From Euryarchaeota archaeon UBA170 (GTDB taxonomy: Archaea > Thermoplasmatota > Poseidoniia > Poseidoniales > Thalassarchaeaceae), in assembly GCA_002499345.1 (NCBI GenBank), contig DALF01000056.1:1-5382 (forward strand): 5,382 nt of DNA. The letters are read 5' to 3'. The position numbers were made by a program, and so were the translations under genes. The notes beneath the pieces were generated by a model. The model was not told the DNA's origin, did not search any database, and worked only from the letters and a program-made list of their open reading frames with translations. Positions 1 through 5,382 of this stretch are shown here, piece after piece. The number at the start of each line of letters is the position of its first letter. Within the stretch, counting starts at the first letter, position 1.

Positions 1-1
1 A

Positions 2-847
2 ACCGGACGATGGCTGGGTTGCTCTACCGATGACTCGGGATGGTATGGTCCAGATGGAGGGGGGCATGCCAACATGTCGCCTGAAGTTTGGCTAGATGCG
101 AATGATGGAAACGACAACATACATTATGCGGTCCCGCAGGATAATTTGATTTGCTCTGGAATTAGTGAGTATGACCCAGTGGAAACATGGCCTGATAAAT
201 GCGGAATAGGACCCTCTGATGCCACATATGGCGAGAATTGGAGGCACTATACTTACATCGCACCGGAATATGGATCTAATGCCAATCACACTGGCTACAT
301 ATGGACAATTGATACCACTGATCCGACTCAGCCTTTCCTAGTTTCAAAGTGGAAGCTACCTGGTGAAAGCACTCTTCCTGATGGAACCTCACATCCTCAC
401 CATTACATCCCTGGAGGATACATTTTCAGCCCCCATAATGGAGATACTGGGTTGAATGGGCACGTTTACTGGACCCATTACCATGCCGGAGTCTGGATAA
501 CTGATCATGGTCACATTTGGGACGAGTTGATTTGGGAAAATGGATATCCAGAACCGGAAAGAGGATTTCAGGCAATCTCAGAATTAGCTCCATCTCACAC
601 ACTTGGATACTACCTACCGGCAGGGCCAAATTGGATTGATGATCCTGCTAATACATTGGGTTATGACATGGCTGATTGCTGGGCTTCTTGTATGATACCT
701 TTCGATTGGGGCCTACAGTATGATCCGCGTGGTTTCGTCTTTATTTCCGAGATGGTCTCAGGAGTATATGTTGTTCAGTTCGATGAGGATTACGATTCAA
801 GGTATGATTATCCACCTCTATGGAAGGCGGAGGCTAGTGACGAATGA
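2..847 (+). CDS. LVIVD-type beta-propeller secreted protein, 5' end cut off by window edge
   Basis: The reading frame is open from base 2 with no stop, and its first codons (Trp, Gly, Cys, Asp rich) read like the protein that follows. The ATG at 74 is therefore probably internal and the gene starts outside the window. The visible 281 residues resemble LVIVD-repeat propellers. One blade has GYIWTIDTTDP around 293-325. A His-rich stretch follows (HPHH at 392-403, SPHNG at 428-442). A blade edge then reads HYHAGVWITD around 476-505, and the closing blade reads GLQYDPRGFVFISE then SGVYVVQF around 710-781. The SPHN...Y.AGV..D pattern is typical of the LVIVD family, whose members are extracellular and mostly of unknown function. 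The many histidines could bind metal, but that is a guess. The stop codon overlaps the next start as ATGA, so it is probably co-translated with the genes downstream. Confident on coding, moderately confident on family. Confidence 0.8.
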   Translation, partial: TGRWLGCSTDDSGWYGPDGGGHANMSPEVWLDANDGNDNIHYAVPQDNLICSGISEYDPVETWPDKCGIGPSDATYGENWRHYTYIAPEYGSNANHTGYIWTIDTTDPTQPFLVSKWKLPGESTLPDGTSHPHHYIPGGYIFSPHNGDTGLNGHVYWTHYHAGVWITDHGHIWDELIWENGYPEPERGFQAISELAPSHTLGYYLPAGPNWIDDPANTLGYDMADCWASCMIPFDWGLQYDPRGFVFISEMVSGVYVVQFDEDYDSRYDYPPLWKAEASDE

Positions 848-1386
848 GATTATCTCTGAAGAGTCAATTATCAATAGCAGTAGTTTTTCTCCTTCTTATC
901 CCCGTCGCTTCGGCACATGGAGCAAACTCATTCTCCTTCATCATGAGGAATGGTTCCCTGCAACCGGAATCTGCTGAAATCGTACAGAATGATACGCTGA
1001 TATTCTACAATGTAGTAGAATATGAAAGGAGTCTAGAATTAGACAAGGACGAAGATGGAGTCATGGACTATCAGTGTACTGCTTCCGGCTTTAACTCGAC
1101 CAATACAGAAGACGAGTGCAGACTTTGGCTCGACCCAATTAATTGGACTGCTGGCGAATATGAGATAGATATTATCTCCAATGGAAGTCTATGGAAAACT
1201 CTGGTTTTCACATTAATAGAAGATGTACACAATGAATCTGGCCCTCCTTCGGGGTACTCCTTTGGAGACTCTCTGGAAGGTCAGAATCAGTCCGAGGAAG
1301 GAGTTACTGCATCAAATGAGTTTTTACTAATTGGTGCCTTGGCAATTGTTGGGGTTGGATTACTTACGAGGAGGAGAGGGAATTGA
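844..1386 (+). CDS. Small secreted cupredoxin-like protein with C-terminal membrane anchor
   Basis: This 180-residue protein starts at the ATG inside the ATGA overlap, with a GGAGG-containing purine run about 10 bases upstream. Residues 1-24 form a clear signal peptide (Lys/Arg start, hydrophobic core, VASA before His25), so the mature protein probably begins with HG. The ectodomain has a beta-rich pattern recalling plastocyanin-type domains: a NGSLQPESAEIV strand, NDTLIFYN, then AGEYEIDI near the end. The usual copper ligands (His after the Asn strand, and the Cys/His/Met loop) are not at their expected places. Two Cys (YQC and DEC) could form a disulfide. Seven N-x-S/T sequons suggest heavy N-glycosylation. 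Residues about 159-174 form a transmembrane helix followed by RRR, a tail-type anchor with the positive end inside. It could instead be an unrelated beta-sandwich. The gene is certain; the fold is a tentative reading. Confidence 0.72.
   Translation: MRLSLKSQLSIAVVFLLLIPVASAHGANSFSFIMRNGSLQPESAEIVQNDTLIFYNVVEYERSLELDKDEDGVMDYQCTASGFNSTNTEDECRLWLDPINWTAGEYEIDIISNGSLWKTLVFTLIEDVHNESGPPSGYSFGDSLEGQNQSEEGVTASNEFLLIGALAIVGVGLLTRRRGN
1370..1374 (+). promoter_or_regulatory. Shine-Dalgarno site supporting a TTG start
   Basis: GGAGG lies inside a purine run (1368-1380) and ends 8 bases before the TTG at 1383. It decides the start of the first SCO gene. The lipoprotein signal peptide needs this start, because the next in-frame ATG falls after the lipobox cysteine. 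The TTG shares bases with the TGA stop of the preceding gene (TTGA), which suggests translational coupling. Confidence 0.6.
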
Positions 1387-2108
1387 GTAGGGCATTGGGA
1401 ATTCTTCTAGCAGTGACCATAATATCGTCGGGATGTATGGGAAGTGCCGACGAGGATGTCTTCTATGGGGAAGATATTAATCCCCCTGTCCCGGTAACTG
1501 ACTTTATACTGACAGACGAAAATGGAGATTTCTTCTCACTATCTGAGTATGAAGGAAAGGTAGTCGTTGTAACCTTCCTATTCACCAGATGCCCGGATAT
1601 CTGCCCAATTGTCAGCGCAAATCTAGACTATCTCTCCATTATGCTCGGGGACGACTATGGAACCGAGGTGGAGATTCTGACCATTACAGTAGATCCATGG
1701 ACTGACAATAGCTCAGTCTTACACCAGTATCGTGAACAGAGAGGGCTTCATTGGCCCCATCTAACTGGCTCTGTAGAAGATCTTGAGGATATATGGCTAG
1801 AATTTGATGTCGGGCTACAGACCTATGATACCGATACTGACGGTGATGGAATTTCAGATGGCTTCGATGCCTGTTTGGAAACGCCTGAAGGAGAGGAGGT
1901 CGACAATAACGGATGTGGCTTAGAGACCCAGCAACAAGAGGAGGGCGTTACTGTCAAGCACCATCCTCTGGATTACTGGGTCGATCACACCACTGGTACG
2001 ATAATACTGGACAAGGAGCTTAGGCAGAGAGTTTGGTGGGGAGACACTGATTGGAATGTCGAGCTTGCGATAGAAGATATCAAAATTCTAATTGAAGAGG
2101 GACCTTGA
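1383..2108 (+). CDS. SCO1/SenC-family copper-binding lipoprotein with thrombospondin type 3-like insert
   Basis: This 241-residue protein starts at TTG. Residues 1-18 are a lipoprotein signal ending in the lipobox ISSGC (Cys18), so it is lipid-anchored outside the cell membrane. A thioredoxin-fold SCO domain follows: the strand before the motif, then TRCPDICP with Cys70 and Cys74, the ITVDP strand, and the distal ligand His202 in DYWVDHTTG. In the family, CxxxC plus this His bind Cu(I)/Cu(II) for delivery to the CuA centre of cytochrome oxidase, or act as a thiol reductant; all three ligands are intact here. The Cys-to-His spacing is 128 residues, against 87 in human SCO1. The excess is explained by residues about 149-178, which contain DTDTDGDGISDGFDAC and a second Cys (NNGC), a thrombospondin type 3-like calcium-binding pattern. 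It abuts the next gene, a paralogue, with no gap. Family assignment is strong; copper delivery here is inferred. Confidence 0.93.
   Translation: MSRALGILLAVTIISSGCMGSADEDVFYGEDINPPVPVTDFILTDENGDFFSLSEYEGKVVVVTFLFTRCPDICPIVSANLDYLSIMLGDDYGTEVEILTITVDPWTDNSSVLHQYREQRGLHWPHLTGSVEDLEDIWLEFDVGLQTYDTDTDGDGISDGFDACLETPEGEEVDNNGCGLETQQQEEGVTVKHHPLDYWVDHTTGTIILDKELRQRVWWGDTDWNVELAIEDIKILIEEGP
1827..1916 (+). other. Thrombospondin type 3-like calcium-binding insert in SCO domain
   Basis: It encodes residues 149-178 of the first SCO protein, with DTDTDGDGISDGFDAC followed by a second Cys in DNNGC. The spaced Asp residues and the D.DGDG.SD..D.C pattern are those of thrombospondin type 3 repeats, which bind calcium. 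It lies in the loop before the distal copper-ligand histidine, the same place as the larger insert in the next gene. Confidence 0.75.
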
Positions 2109-3209
2109 ATGAGCCTCTTAAGAGTAGCATTGGTATCCTTGATATTGCTTTCCTCGGGCTGTCTTGGACAGGGAGAAGGAGATCTTGAGTTCCTCGGAAT
2201 AGAATACCGAGACCCGCCTGAAGCACCAAATTTTGTTCTCTTCGACCAGAACGGGGATGTCTTTGAACTAATCGAACATGAAGGCAAGGTCATCATTGTT
2301 GCATTCGTCTACACTACATGTCCCGACATATGCCTGATAATTTCTTCAAACCTAGATTACGTAAACAAGAATCTCGGGGAAAAATCAGATGATGTAGTGA
2401 TAATTTCAGTGACAATTGACCCAGCCAGAGATACCATCTCTCATCTATCTGAGTGGACTGATAACAGGGGATATGAATGGTATCATCTGACAGGCCCTGT
2501 ATCGACACTTCAGCAAACATACCGTTCATGGAATGTTATAATAGATAACGAACACATTTCCGCAAGTCAGCCCCCTGAAAGTAACCTTAACAGACTGGTG
2601 TTGATGTACCCAGATAATTCTAGCTCAATTCTCGAACAGAAAGGATTCGGAAAGAACGGTTCTGATTTCATATCAGAAACAATGTCGGAATCTAACATAA
2701 CTAGCGATATTGGAGATGGACCAAATAGTCCGGGAACAATCGGCGAATGGGCGTCCAACGAAGAATGGACCTGGATTCTTCACTACTGGGACACAGATAA
2801 TGAAAGCTGGGTCGCGTCTCAAGAATCAAGCTCATCCATCAACATGGGCAGTGATACTCATCTCGCATGGATGCCAAGCAACGCTAACATCAGTATGGCG
2901 CCCCCTGGCGAAGACTGCGATGGGCATGGATGGATTATGGGCACAGGGAGCAGTGCTCACTGTATGTGTGACGACGGATATGAGAGGTCGGATGAGGACT
3001 GGTTATCATGCTTAATTGAGGGATCTATGAGTGAGAACGAAACTGGTTCCGTAGACCCTCATGACGAGTCTCTTGGAGAGTATGAAGTGGGCCACTCCAC
3101 TACCACATTCATTGTAGGGAAAGAGATGAGGAAGAGGGTTGCTTACTCTGGGATATTTTGGGATGCTGATGATTTCTTGCAAGATGTAATTACTCTCGCT
3201 GATGAGTGA
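2109..3209 (+). CDS. SCO1/SenC-family lipoprotein with a ~170-residue insert containing an EGF-like Cys cluster
   Basis: This 366-residue protein starts at the ATG directly after the previous stop, with a GAGGGA purine run 6 bases upstream. Its signal peptide ends in LSSGC (Cys18), so it is a lipoprotein. It is a tandem paralogue of the preceding gene: the N-terminal halves align closely through the CPDIC motif (Cys71, Cys75) and the TIDPARD strand. The distal histidine is His329 in EYEVGHSTT, where the paralogue has VDH, and the residue after the second Cys is Leu rather than the common Pro. Cys75 to His329 spans 254 residues, about 167 more than in human SCO1. The extra sequence is about residues 151-322. 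It includes a Trp-rich stretch (WTWILHYWD), a four-Cys EGF-like cluster (C270, C285, C287, C301, with CMCDDGY) and all six N-x-S/T sequons of the protein. The copper ligands are kept, so it may still bind copper. The insert's role is unknown. Confidence 0.92.
   Translation: MSLLRVALVSLILLSSGCLGQGEGDLEFLGIEYRDPPEAPNFVLFDQNGDVFELIEHEGKVIIVAFVYTTCPDICLIISSNLDYVNKNLGEKSDDVVIISVTIDPARDTISHLSEWTDNRGYEWYHLTGPVSTLQQTYRSWNVIIDNEHISASQPPESNLNRLVLMYPDNSSSILEQKGFGKNGSDFISETMSESNITSDIGDGPNSPGTIGEWASNEEWTWILHYWDTDNESWVASQESSSSINMGSDTHLAWMPSNANISMAPPGEDCDGHGWIMGTGSSAHCMCDDGYERSDEDWLSCLIEGSMSENETGSVDPHDESLGEYEVGHSTTTFIVGKEMRKRVAYSGIFWDADDFLQDVITLADE
2559..3071 (+). other. Insertion inside the SCO domain (EGF-like, sequon-rich)
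   Basis: This in-frame segment (residues about 151-321) separates the helix before the variable loop from the EYEVGH strand carrying the distal copper ligand. It is acidic and rich in Ser and Asn, and carries six N-glycosylation sequons (NSS, NGS, NIT, NES, NIS, NET). It ends with DCDGHG, then CMCDDGYE, then a fourth Cys, resembling a reduced EGF module. The boundaries come from comparison with the neighbouring paralogue and are good to about 10 residues. Confidence 0.65.
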
Positions 3210-3226
3210 CTCTCACCTTTCGTGAC

Positions 3227-3241
3227 TTTTTTCGGGTTTTT
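3227..3241 (+). terminator. T-rich archaeal transcription terminator
   Basis: Starting 18 bases after the stop of the second SCO gene, two T runs (TTTTTT at 3227-3232 and TTTTT at 3237-3241) are separated by CGGG. Oligo-T tracts without a strong hairpin are the usual archaeal termination signal. It fits the end of the four-gene operon just before a new promoter. Confidence 0.6.
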
Positions 3242-3252
3242 CATCTGTTCCA

Positions 3253-3259
3253 ATTATAT
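3253..3259 (+). promoter_or_regulatory. Archaeal TATA box of the YHYH gene (leaderless)
   Basis: ATTATAT is centred 26 bases before the ATG at 3282, which is the usual archaeal TATA-to-transcription-start distance. Transcription would therefore begin at or next to the start codon, giving a leaderless mRNA. This agrees with the absence of a Shine-Dalgarno sequence before 3282 and argues against the upstream GTG at 3222. No convincing BRE purine run is seen immediately upstream. Confidence 0.6.
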
Positions 3260-3281
3260 GCTATTTCATTCACTTGGAAAC

Positions 3282-5306
3282 ATGGCAGAAGATAATGGGA
3301 TGGCGAGGTCAATATTTCTCTCGGCTCTGATGGTTACTAGCGTGATGACTGGCTTACTGTTCTTCGATATAGAGGACGATGGGGCGAACGACTCGCCAAC
3401 TATTGACTCTGATGTCCCTGACACTATGTTGATTGGCGAGTTTGAAACAGTGAATATAACAATCTCAGACGAGGAGATGGGGGGCCTATCTGTCTTGATT
3501 ACTCTGGATGGAGAGCAGGTCACGGAGGCTCTTGACGCTAATGGTGTTGTAACTTTGGATATTTCATCACTCGAAGTGGGGAGTCATGCACTTCAGGTAG
3601 TCGCCACCGATAGCCTTGGGCAGGATTCGACATGGACCAAAGTTTTCTCCATTAATTTCCCCGATGAGAGTGGAACGATCATTACTCTCTCTGCGAGTGA
3701 GCTAGAGATTGTAAAAGGAGGAATAGCCCCAATAAATGGACGGGTTCTTCATGACTCTATCGAAACCTGCTCCTTAAGGTGGTCTACTGGAGATGTCTCT
3801 GAGTCGAGCTTGGGGCTCCCGATAGGCGAAGATGGTAGTTTCGAGCTAGAGCTTTCCAACATACAAGAGAATACTACATTGTCTCTGTCATCGACATGTG
3901 GAGTTTGGACTGAAAGTTCATTTCTAGCGACAACCACCATTACTGTAATTGAAGAAGTCACTGAAGGTTGTACCGATCCGAGTGCCAGCAACTATGACGA
4001 GGGCGCCGAAGAGGATGATGGATCATGCGAATACAGAGATGAGCCTGTTCCCGTATCGGGCTGTACCGATCCGAGTGCCAGCAACTATGACGAGGGCGCC
4101 GAAGAGGATGATGGATCATGCGAATATGAAAATGAGCCAGTGGACGATGGAACGGGGTCCCTGTTATGGTGGGAGGGAGTACTTCTTTGCGATTCTACCG
4201 AACAAGTTGAGCCCGTGGACGATTACAATACCACGGAATCAGATAATCATCTTTGCCAATTGAGTTTTGAGATTGGGGAGACTGAGATTGTAATAGACTC
4301 TAATGGGATACCTAATCATGATTTGGAGTCAGGACCAGGTTGCTGTACTAGTGAGCAAAATCTAGAATGGAGGATTCCGCTTGTGCCCACTAACCAGACG
4401 GGGTGCGATCCTTCTGTCTCTACAGATGGTTGCACGATGGCTCCGGAGAGAGACGCGGTCGCCTTCGCCGTAAATGGAGTTCCTATCTTCGGACCGGAAG
4501 ATGGCCCTGGCGGCGATGCGGTTGCAGGACATGAGGGGGAATATGAAGAAGATAGGCAACAAATCTGGCTAGGGATATGTCACGGACATTCTGGACCAGG
4601 TGGCGCTTATCATTACCATGCAGATGCAAACTGCGCCCACTGGCATCCTGATGAAGAAAATAATCAAACATGGAGAAACTACAGTATTGATTCATCCAGA
4701 GGCCTGTCTGAGCATTCCCCCATTGTTGGATTCGCCCTTGATGGCTATCCCATCTATGGATTCGTGGGCTGGGACGATGACGGGAATACATCTGAAATGA
4801 AATCTTCATACCATCTAAAGGAGGGGCAAACGGGTTACAATGGAATTGAGGATTACGAGTATGTAGCAGGACTCGGAGATCTGGACTCTTGTAATGGTCA
4901 CTTTGGACCCACTCCAGATTATCCCGAAGGGATATATCACTATCATACAACATGGGAGAATGGAGAGGGAGGAATAGGATTCCCCTACTTCATCAACTGC
5001 TACAGGGGCGAGGTATCCCTAGGTAGCGAGAATGGAGGAGGAGACGGTGAAGTAGATTGCTCGGGACACGGAGAGACTTGGGGGCCGGGCATAGGTCCCC
5101 CTCCCGAGGGGTGTGGAGGCGGTCCGCAGGGCCAGTCTTCAGATATTTCCGCAGCATTCGGAGCCATACATCGAACTGTTCCCCCTGGTGGAGGAGTGTT
5201 GGGCATAATACTGTTGGCGGTTGTTTTTGTCAGAGTATTGGCATTCGCCCCAGTTTCTCCAAGTCGGGCTGGTACAACTGCCTTATATCATCAAGCCCAA
5301 GTATGA
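3282..5306 (+). CDS. Secreted, membrane-anchored YHYH-domain protein with Ig-like regions and Cys repeats
   Basis: The chosen ATG gives 674 residues; ATG at 3300 is the alternative, and the in-frame GTG at 3222 lies in the terminator/promoter region. Residues about 7-28 are hydrophobic (signal peptide or anchor). Residues about 44-127 and 130-224 look like beta-sandwich (Ig-like) regions. Two 31-residue units begin at 229 and 260 (GCTDPSASNYD...DDGSCEY). The YHYH domain spans about 342-570: NGVPIFGP, CHGHSG (Cys433), YHYH at 443-446, HSPIVGFALDGYPIYG at 478-493, Cys537 and a second YHYH at 552-555. YHYH proteins are secreted and of unknown function; the clustered His and Cys suggest metal binding. 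A DCSGHG segment and a transmembrane helix (about 639-656) follow. The last 25 codons lie antisense to pheS, so the tail may be atypical. The gene has its own promoter but sits beside the SCO operon, which suggests a related surface role. Confidence 0.9.
   Translation: MAEDNGMARSIFLSALMVTSVMTGLLFFDIEDDGANDSPTIDSDVPDTMLIGEFETVNITISDEEMGGLSVLITLDGEQVTEALDANGVVTLDISSLEVGSHALQVVATDSLGQDSTWTKVFSINFPDESGTIITLSASELEIVKGGIAPINGRVLHDSIETCSLRWSTGDVSESSLGLPIGEDGSFELELSNIQENTTLSLSSTCGVWTESSFLATTTITVIEEVTEGCTDPSASNYDEGAEEDDGSCEYRDEPVPVSGCTDPSASNYDEGAEEDDGSCEYENEPVDDGTGSLLWWEGVLLCDSTEQVEPVDDYNTTESDNHLCQLSFEIGETEIVIDSNGIPNHDLESGPGCCTSEQNLEWRIPLVPTNQTGCDPSVSTDGCTMAPERDAVAFAVNGVPIFGPEDGPGGDAVAGHEGEYEEDRQQIWLGICHGHSGPGGAYHYHADANCAHWHPDEENNQTWRNYSIDSSRGLSEHSPIVGFALDGYPIYGFVGWDDDGNTSEMKSSYHLKEGQTGYNGIEDYEYVAGLGDLDSCNGHFGPTPDYPEGIYHYHTTWENGEGGIGFPYFINCYRGEVSLGSENGGGDGEVDCSGHGETWGPGIGPPPEGCGGGPQGQSSDISAAFGAIHRTVPPGGGVLGIILLAVVFVRVLAFAPVSPSRAGTTALYHQAQV
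3966..4034 (+). repeat. Cys-repeat unit, copy 1
   Basis: First of two in-frame units encoding GCTDPSASNYD...DDGSCEY. Bases 3969-4033 (65 bp) are identical to 4062-4126. The CTDP.A.NY...DDGSC pattern is common in secreted proteins of marine microbes; its function is not settled. Confidence 0.92.
4059..4127 (+). repeat. Cys-repeat unit, copy 2
   Basis: Second unit, offset from the first by 93 bp (31 codons). It is identical in DNA over 65 bp, including all synonymous positions. The sequence after the unit diverges but keeps a shared DEP/NEP linker, so the ancestral duplication probably covered the whole 31-codon unit. Confidence 0.92.
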
Positions 5307-5382
5307 GCATTGCTAGTCTCTCTAGGCCCATTCCCCATGCACATACAGGCCATTCTGTGCCCAATGGCTCAGTTACTTCTGG
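5230..5382 (-). CDS. pheS: Phenylalanine--tRNA ligase alpha subunit, C-terminal end (partial)
   Basis: On the - strand, 50 codons run from the window edge (5382) to a TGA at 5230-5232. The peptide contains WGMGLERLAML, the class II synthetase motif 3 with its Arg that contacts ATP, followed by LGLDDIRQLYQPDLEKL. That is the characteristic end of the PheRS alpha catalytic domain. The enzyme charges tRNA-Phe in the cytoplasm. The rest of the gene lies beyond the right edge. It is convergent with the YHYH gene and overlaps its last 77 bases, so there is no spacer for a separate terminator. It is a housekeeping gene marking the edge of the exported-protein cluster. Confidence 0.93.
   Translation of the reverse strand, partial: PEVTEPLGTEWPVCAWGMGLERLAMLILGLDDIRQLYQPDLEKLGRMPIL

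Noticed and set aside
74..76. ATG as the start of the first gene
   Set aside because: The frame stays open with plausible coding sequence back to base 2, there is no signal peptide after this ATG, and the family is exported. The true start is probably outside the window.
720..977. 85-codon + strand open frame bridging the first two genes
   Set aside because: It is out of frame with both real genes, whose protein features (propeller blade and signal peptide) are clear.
3222..3281. N-terminal extension of the YHYH gene from GTG at 3222
   Set aside because: These 60 bases are T-rich terminator and TATA-box sequence. The peptide MTFFGFFICS... looks like translated T runs, and the TATA spacing points to 3282.
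3966..4127. CRISPR-like direct repeats
   Set aside because: There are only two copies, in frame inside a gene, with a 28-bp coding linker between the identical blocks. They are protein repeats.
3949..4263. 104-codon + strand open frame over the repeats
   Set aside because: Its internal peptide repeat is only the shifted-frame reading of the 65-bp DNA repeat. The true frame gives the known Cys-repeat pattern.
4483..4953. 156-codon open frame on the - strand
   Set aside because: It lies wholly opposite the YHYH domain, whose motifs are unmistakable. The antisense peptide has no recognisable features and no promoter.
5200..5306. Sequencing frameshift near the T run at 5224-5228 as the cause of the pheS overlap
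   Set aside because: Shifting the frame by one base either way at this run gives no early stop right after the helix, so the sequence alone does not favour an error. It is kept only as a test in the findings.

Overview
The window looks like a piece of an archaeal genome, most likely a marine planktonic Marine Group II (Poseidoniales-type) euryarchaeon. Three things point there: an archaeal TATA box placed for a leaderless transcript, an archaeal-type pheS end, and a set of secreted, N-glycosylation-sequon-rich proteins with C-terminal membrane anchors and Cys-rich acidic repeats. The lineage is inferred from these traits; no marker gene is complete here.

Layout. Positions 2-3209 hold four genes on the + strand packed as one operon, with 4-bp stop/start overlaps or no gap. 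They are the 3' part of an LVIVD-type beta-propeller protein (2-847), a small secreted protein of cupredoxin-like appearance with a C-terminal anchor (844-1386), and two tandem SCO1/SenC-family lipoproteins (1383-2108 and 2109-3209). A short T-rich gap (3210-3281) ends this operon and carries a promoter for the next gene. That gene (3282-5306) encodes a 674-residue secreted, membrane-anchored protein with Ig-like regions, two nearly identical Cys-containing repeats and a YHYH domain. On the - strand the last 50 codons of pheS (5230-5382) enter from the right edge and overlap the end of the YHYH gene by 77 bp, tail to tail.

How the genes may work together. Everything except pheS is exported. 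Two SCO-family proteins, which normally bind copper and load the CuA site of cytochrome oxidase, sit directly after a cupredoxin-like protein whose predicted mature N-terminus is a histidine. The His-rich propeller and the His-rich YHYH protein flank them. The simplest reading is an extracytoplasmic copper-handling or metalloenzyme-maturation module. This rests on family membership and gene order, not on any demonstrated function.

The most unusual feature is in the two SCO paralogues. Each carries a different large insertion at the same place, the loop between the CPDIC motif and the distal copper-ligand histidine. One insert is a thrombospondin type 3-like calcium-binding segment of about 40 residues. 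The other is about 170 residues, contains an EGF-like Cys cluster, and holds all six of that protein's N-glycosylation sequons. No gene-free stretch longer than 300 bp exists in the window.
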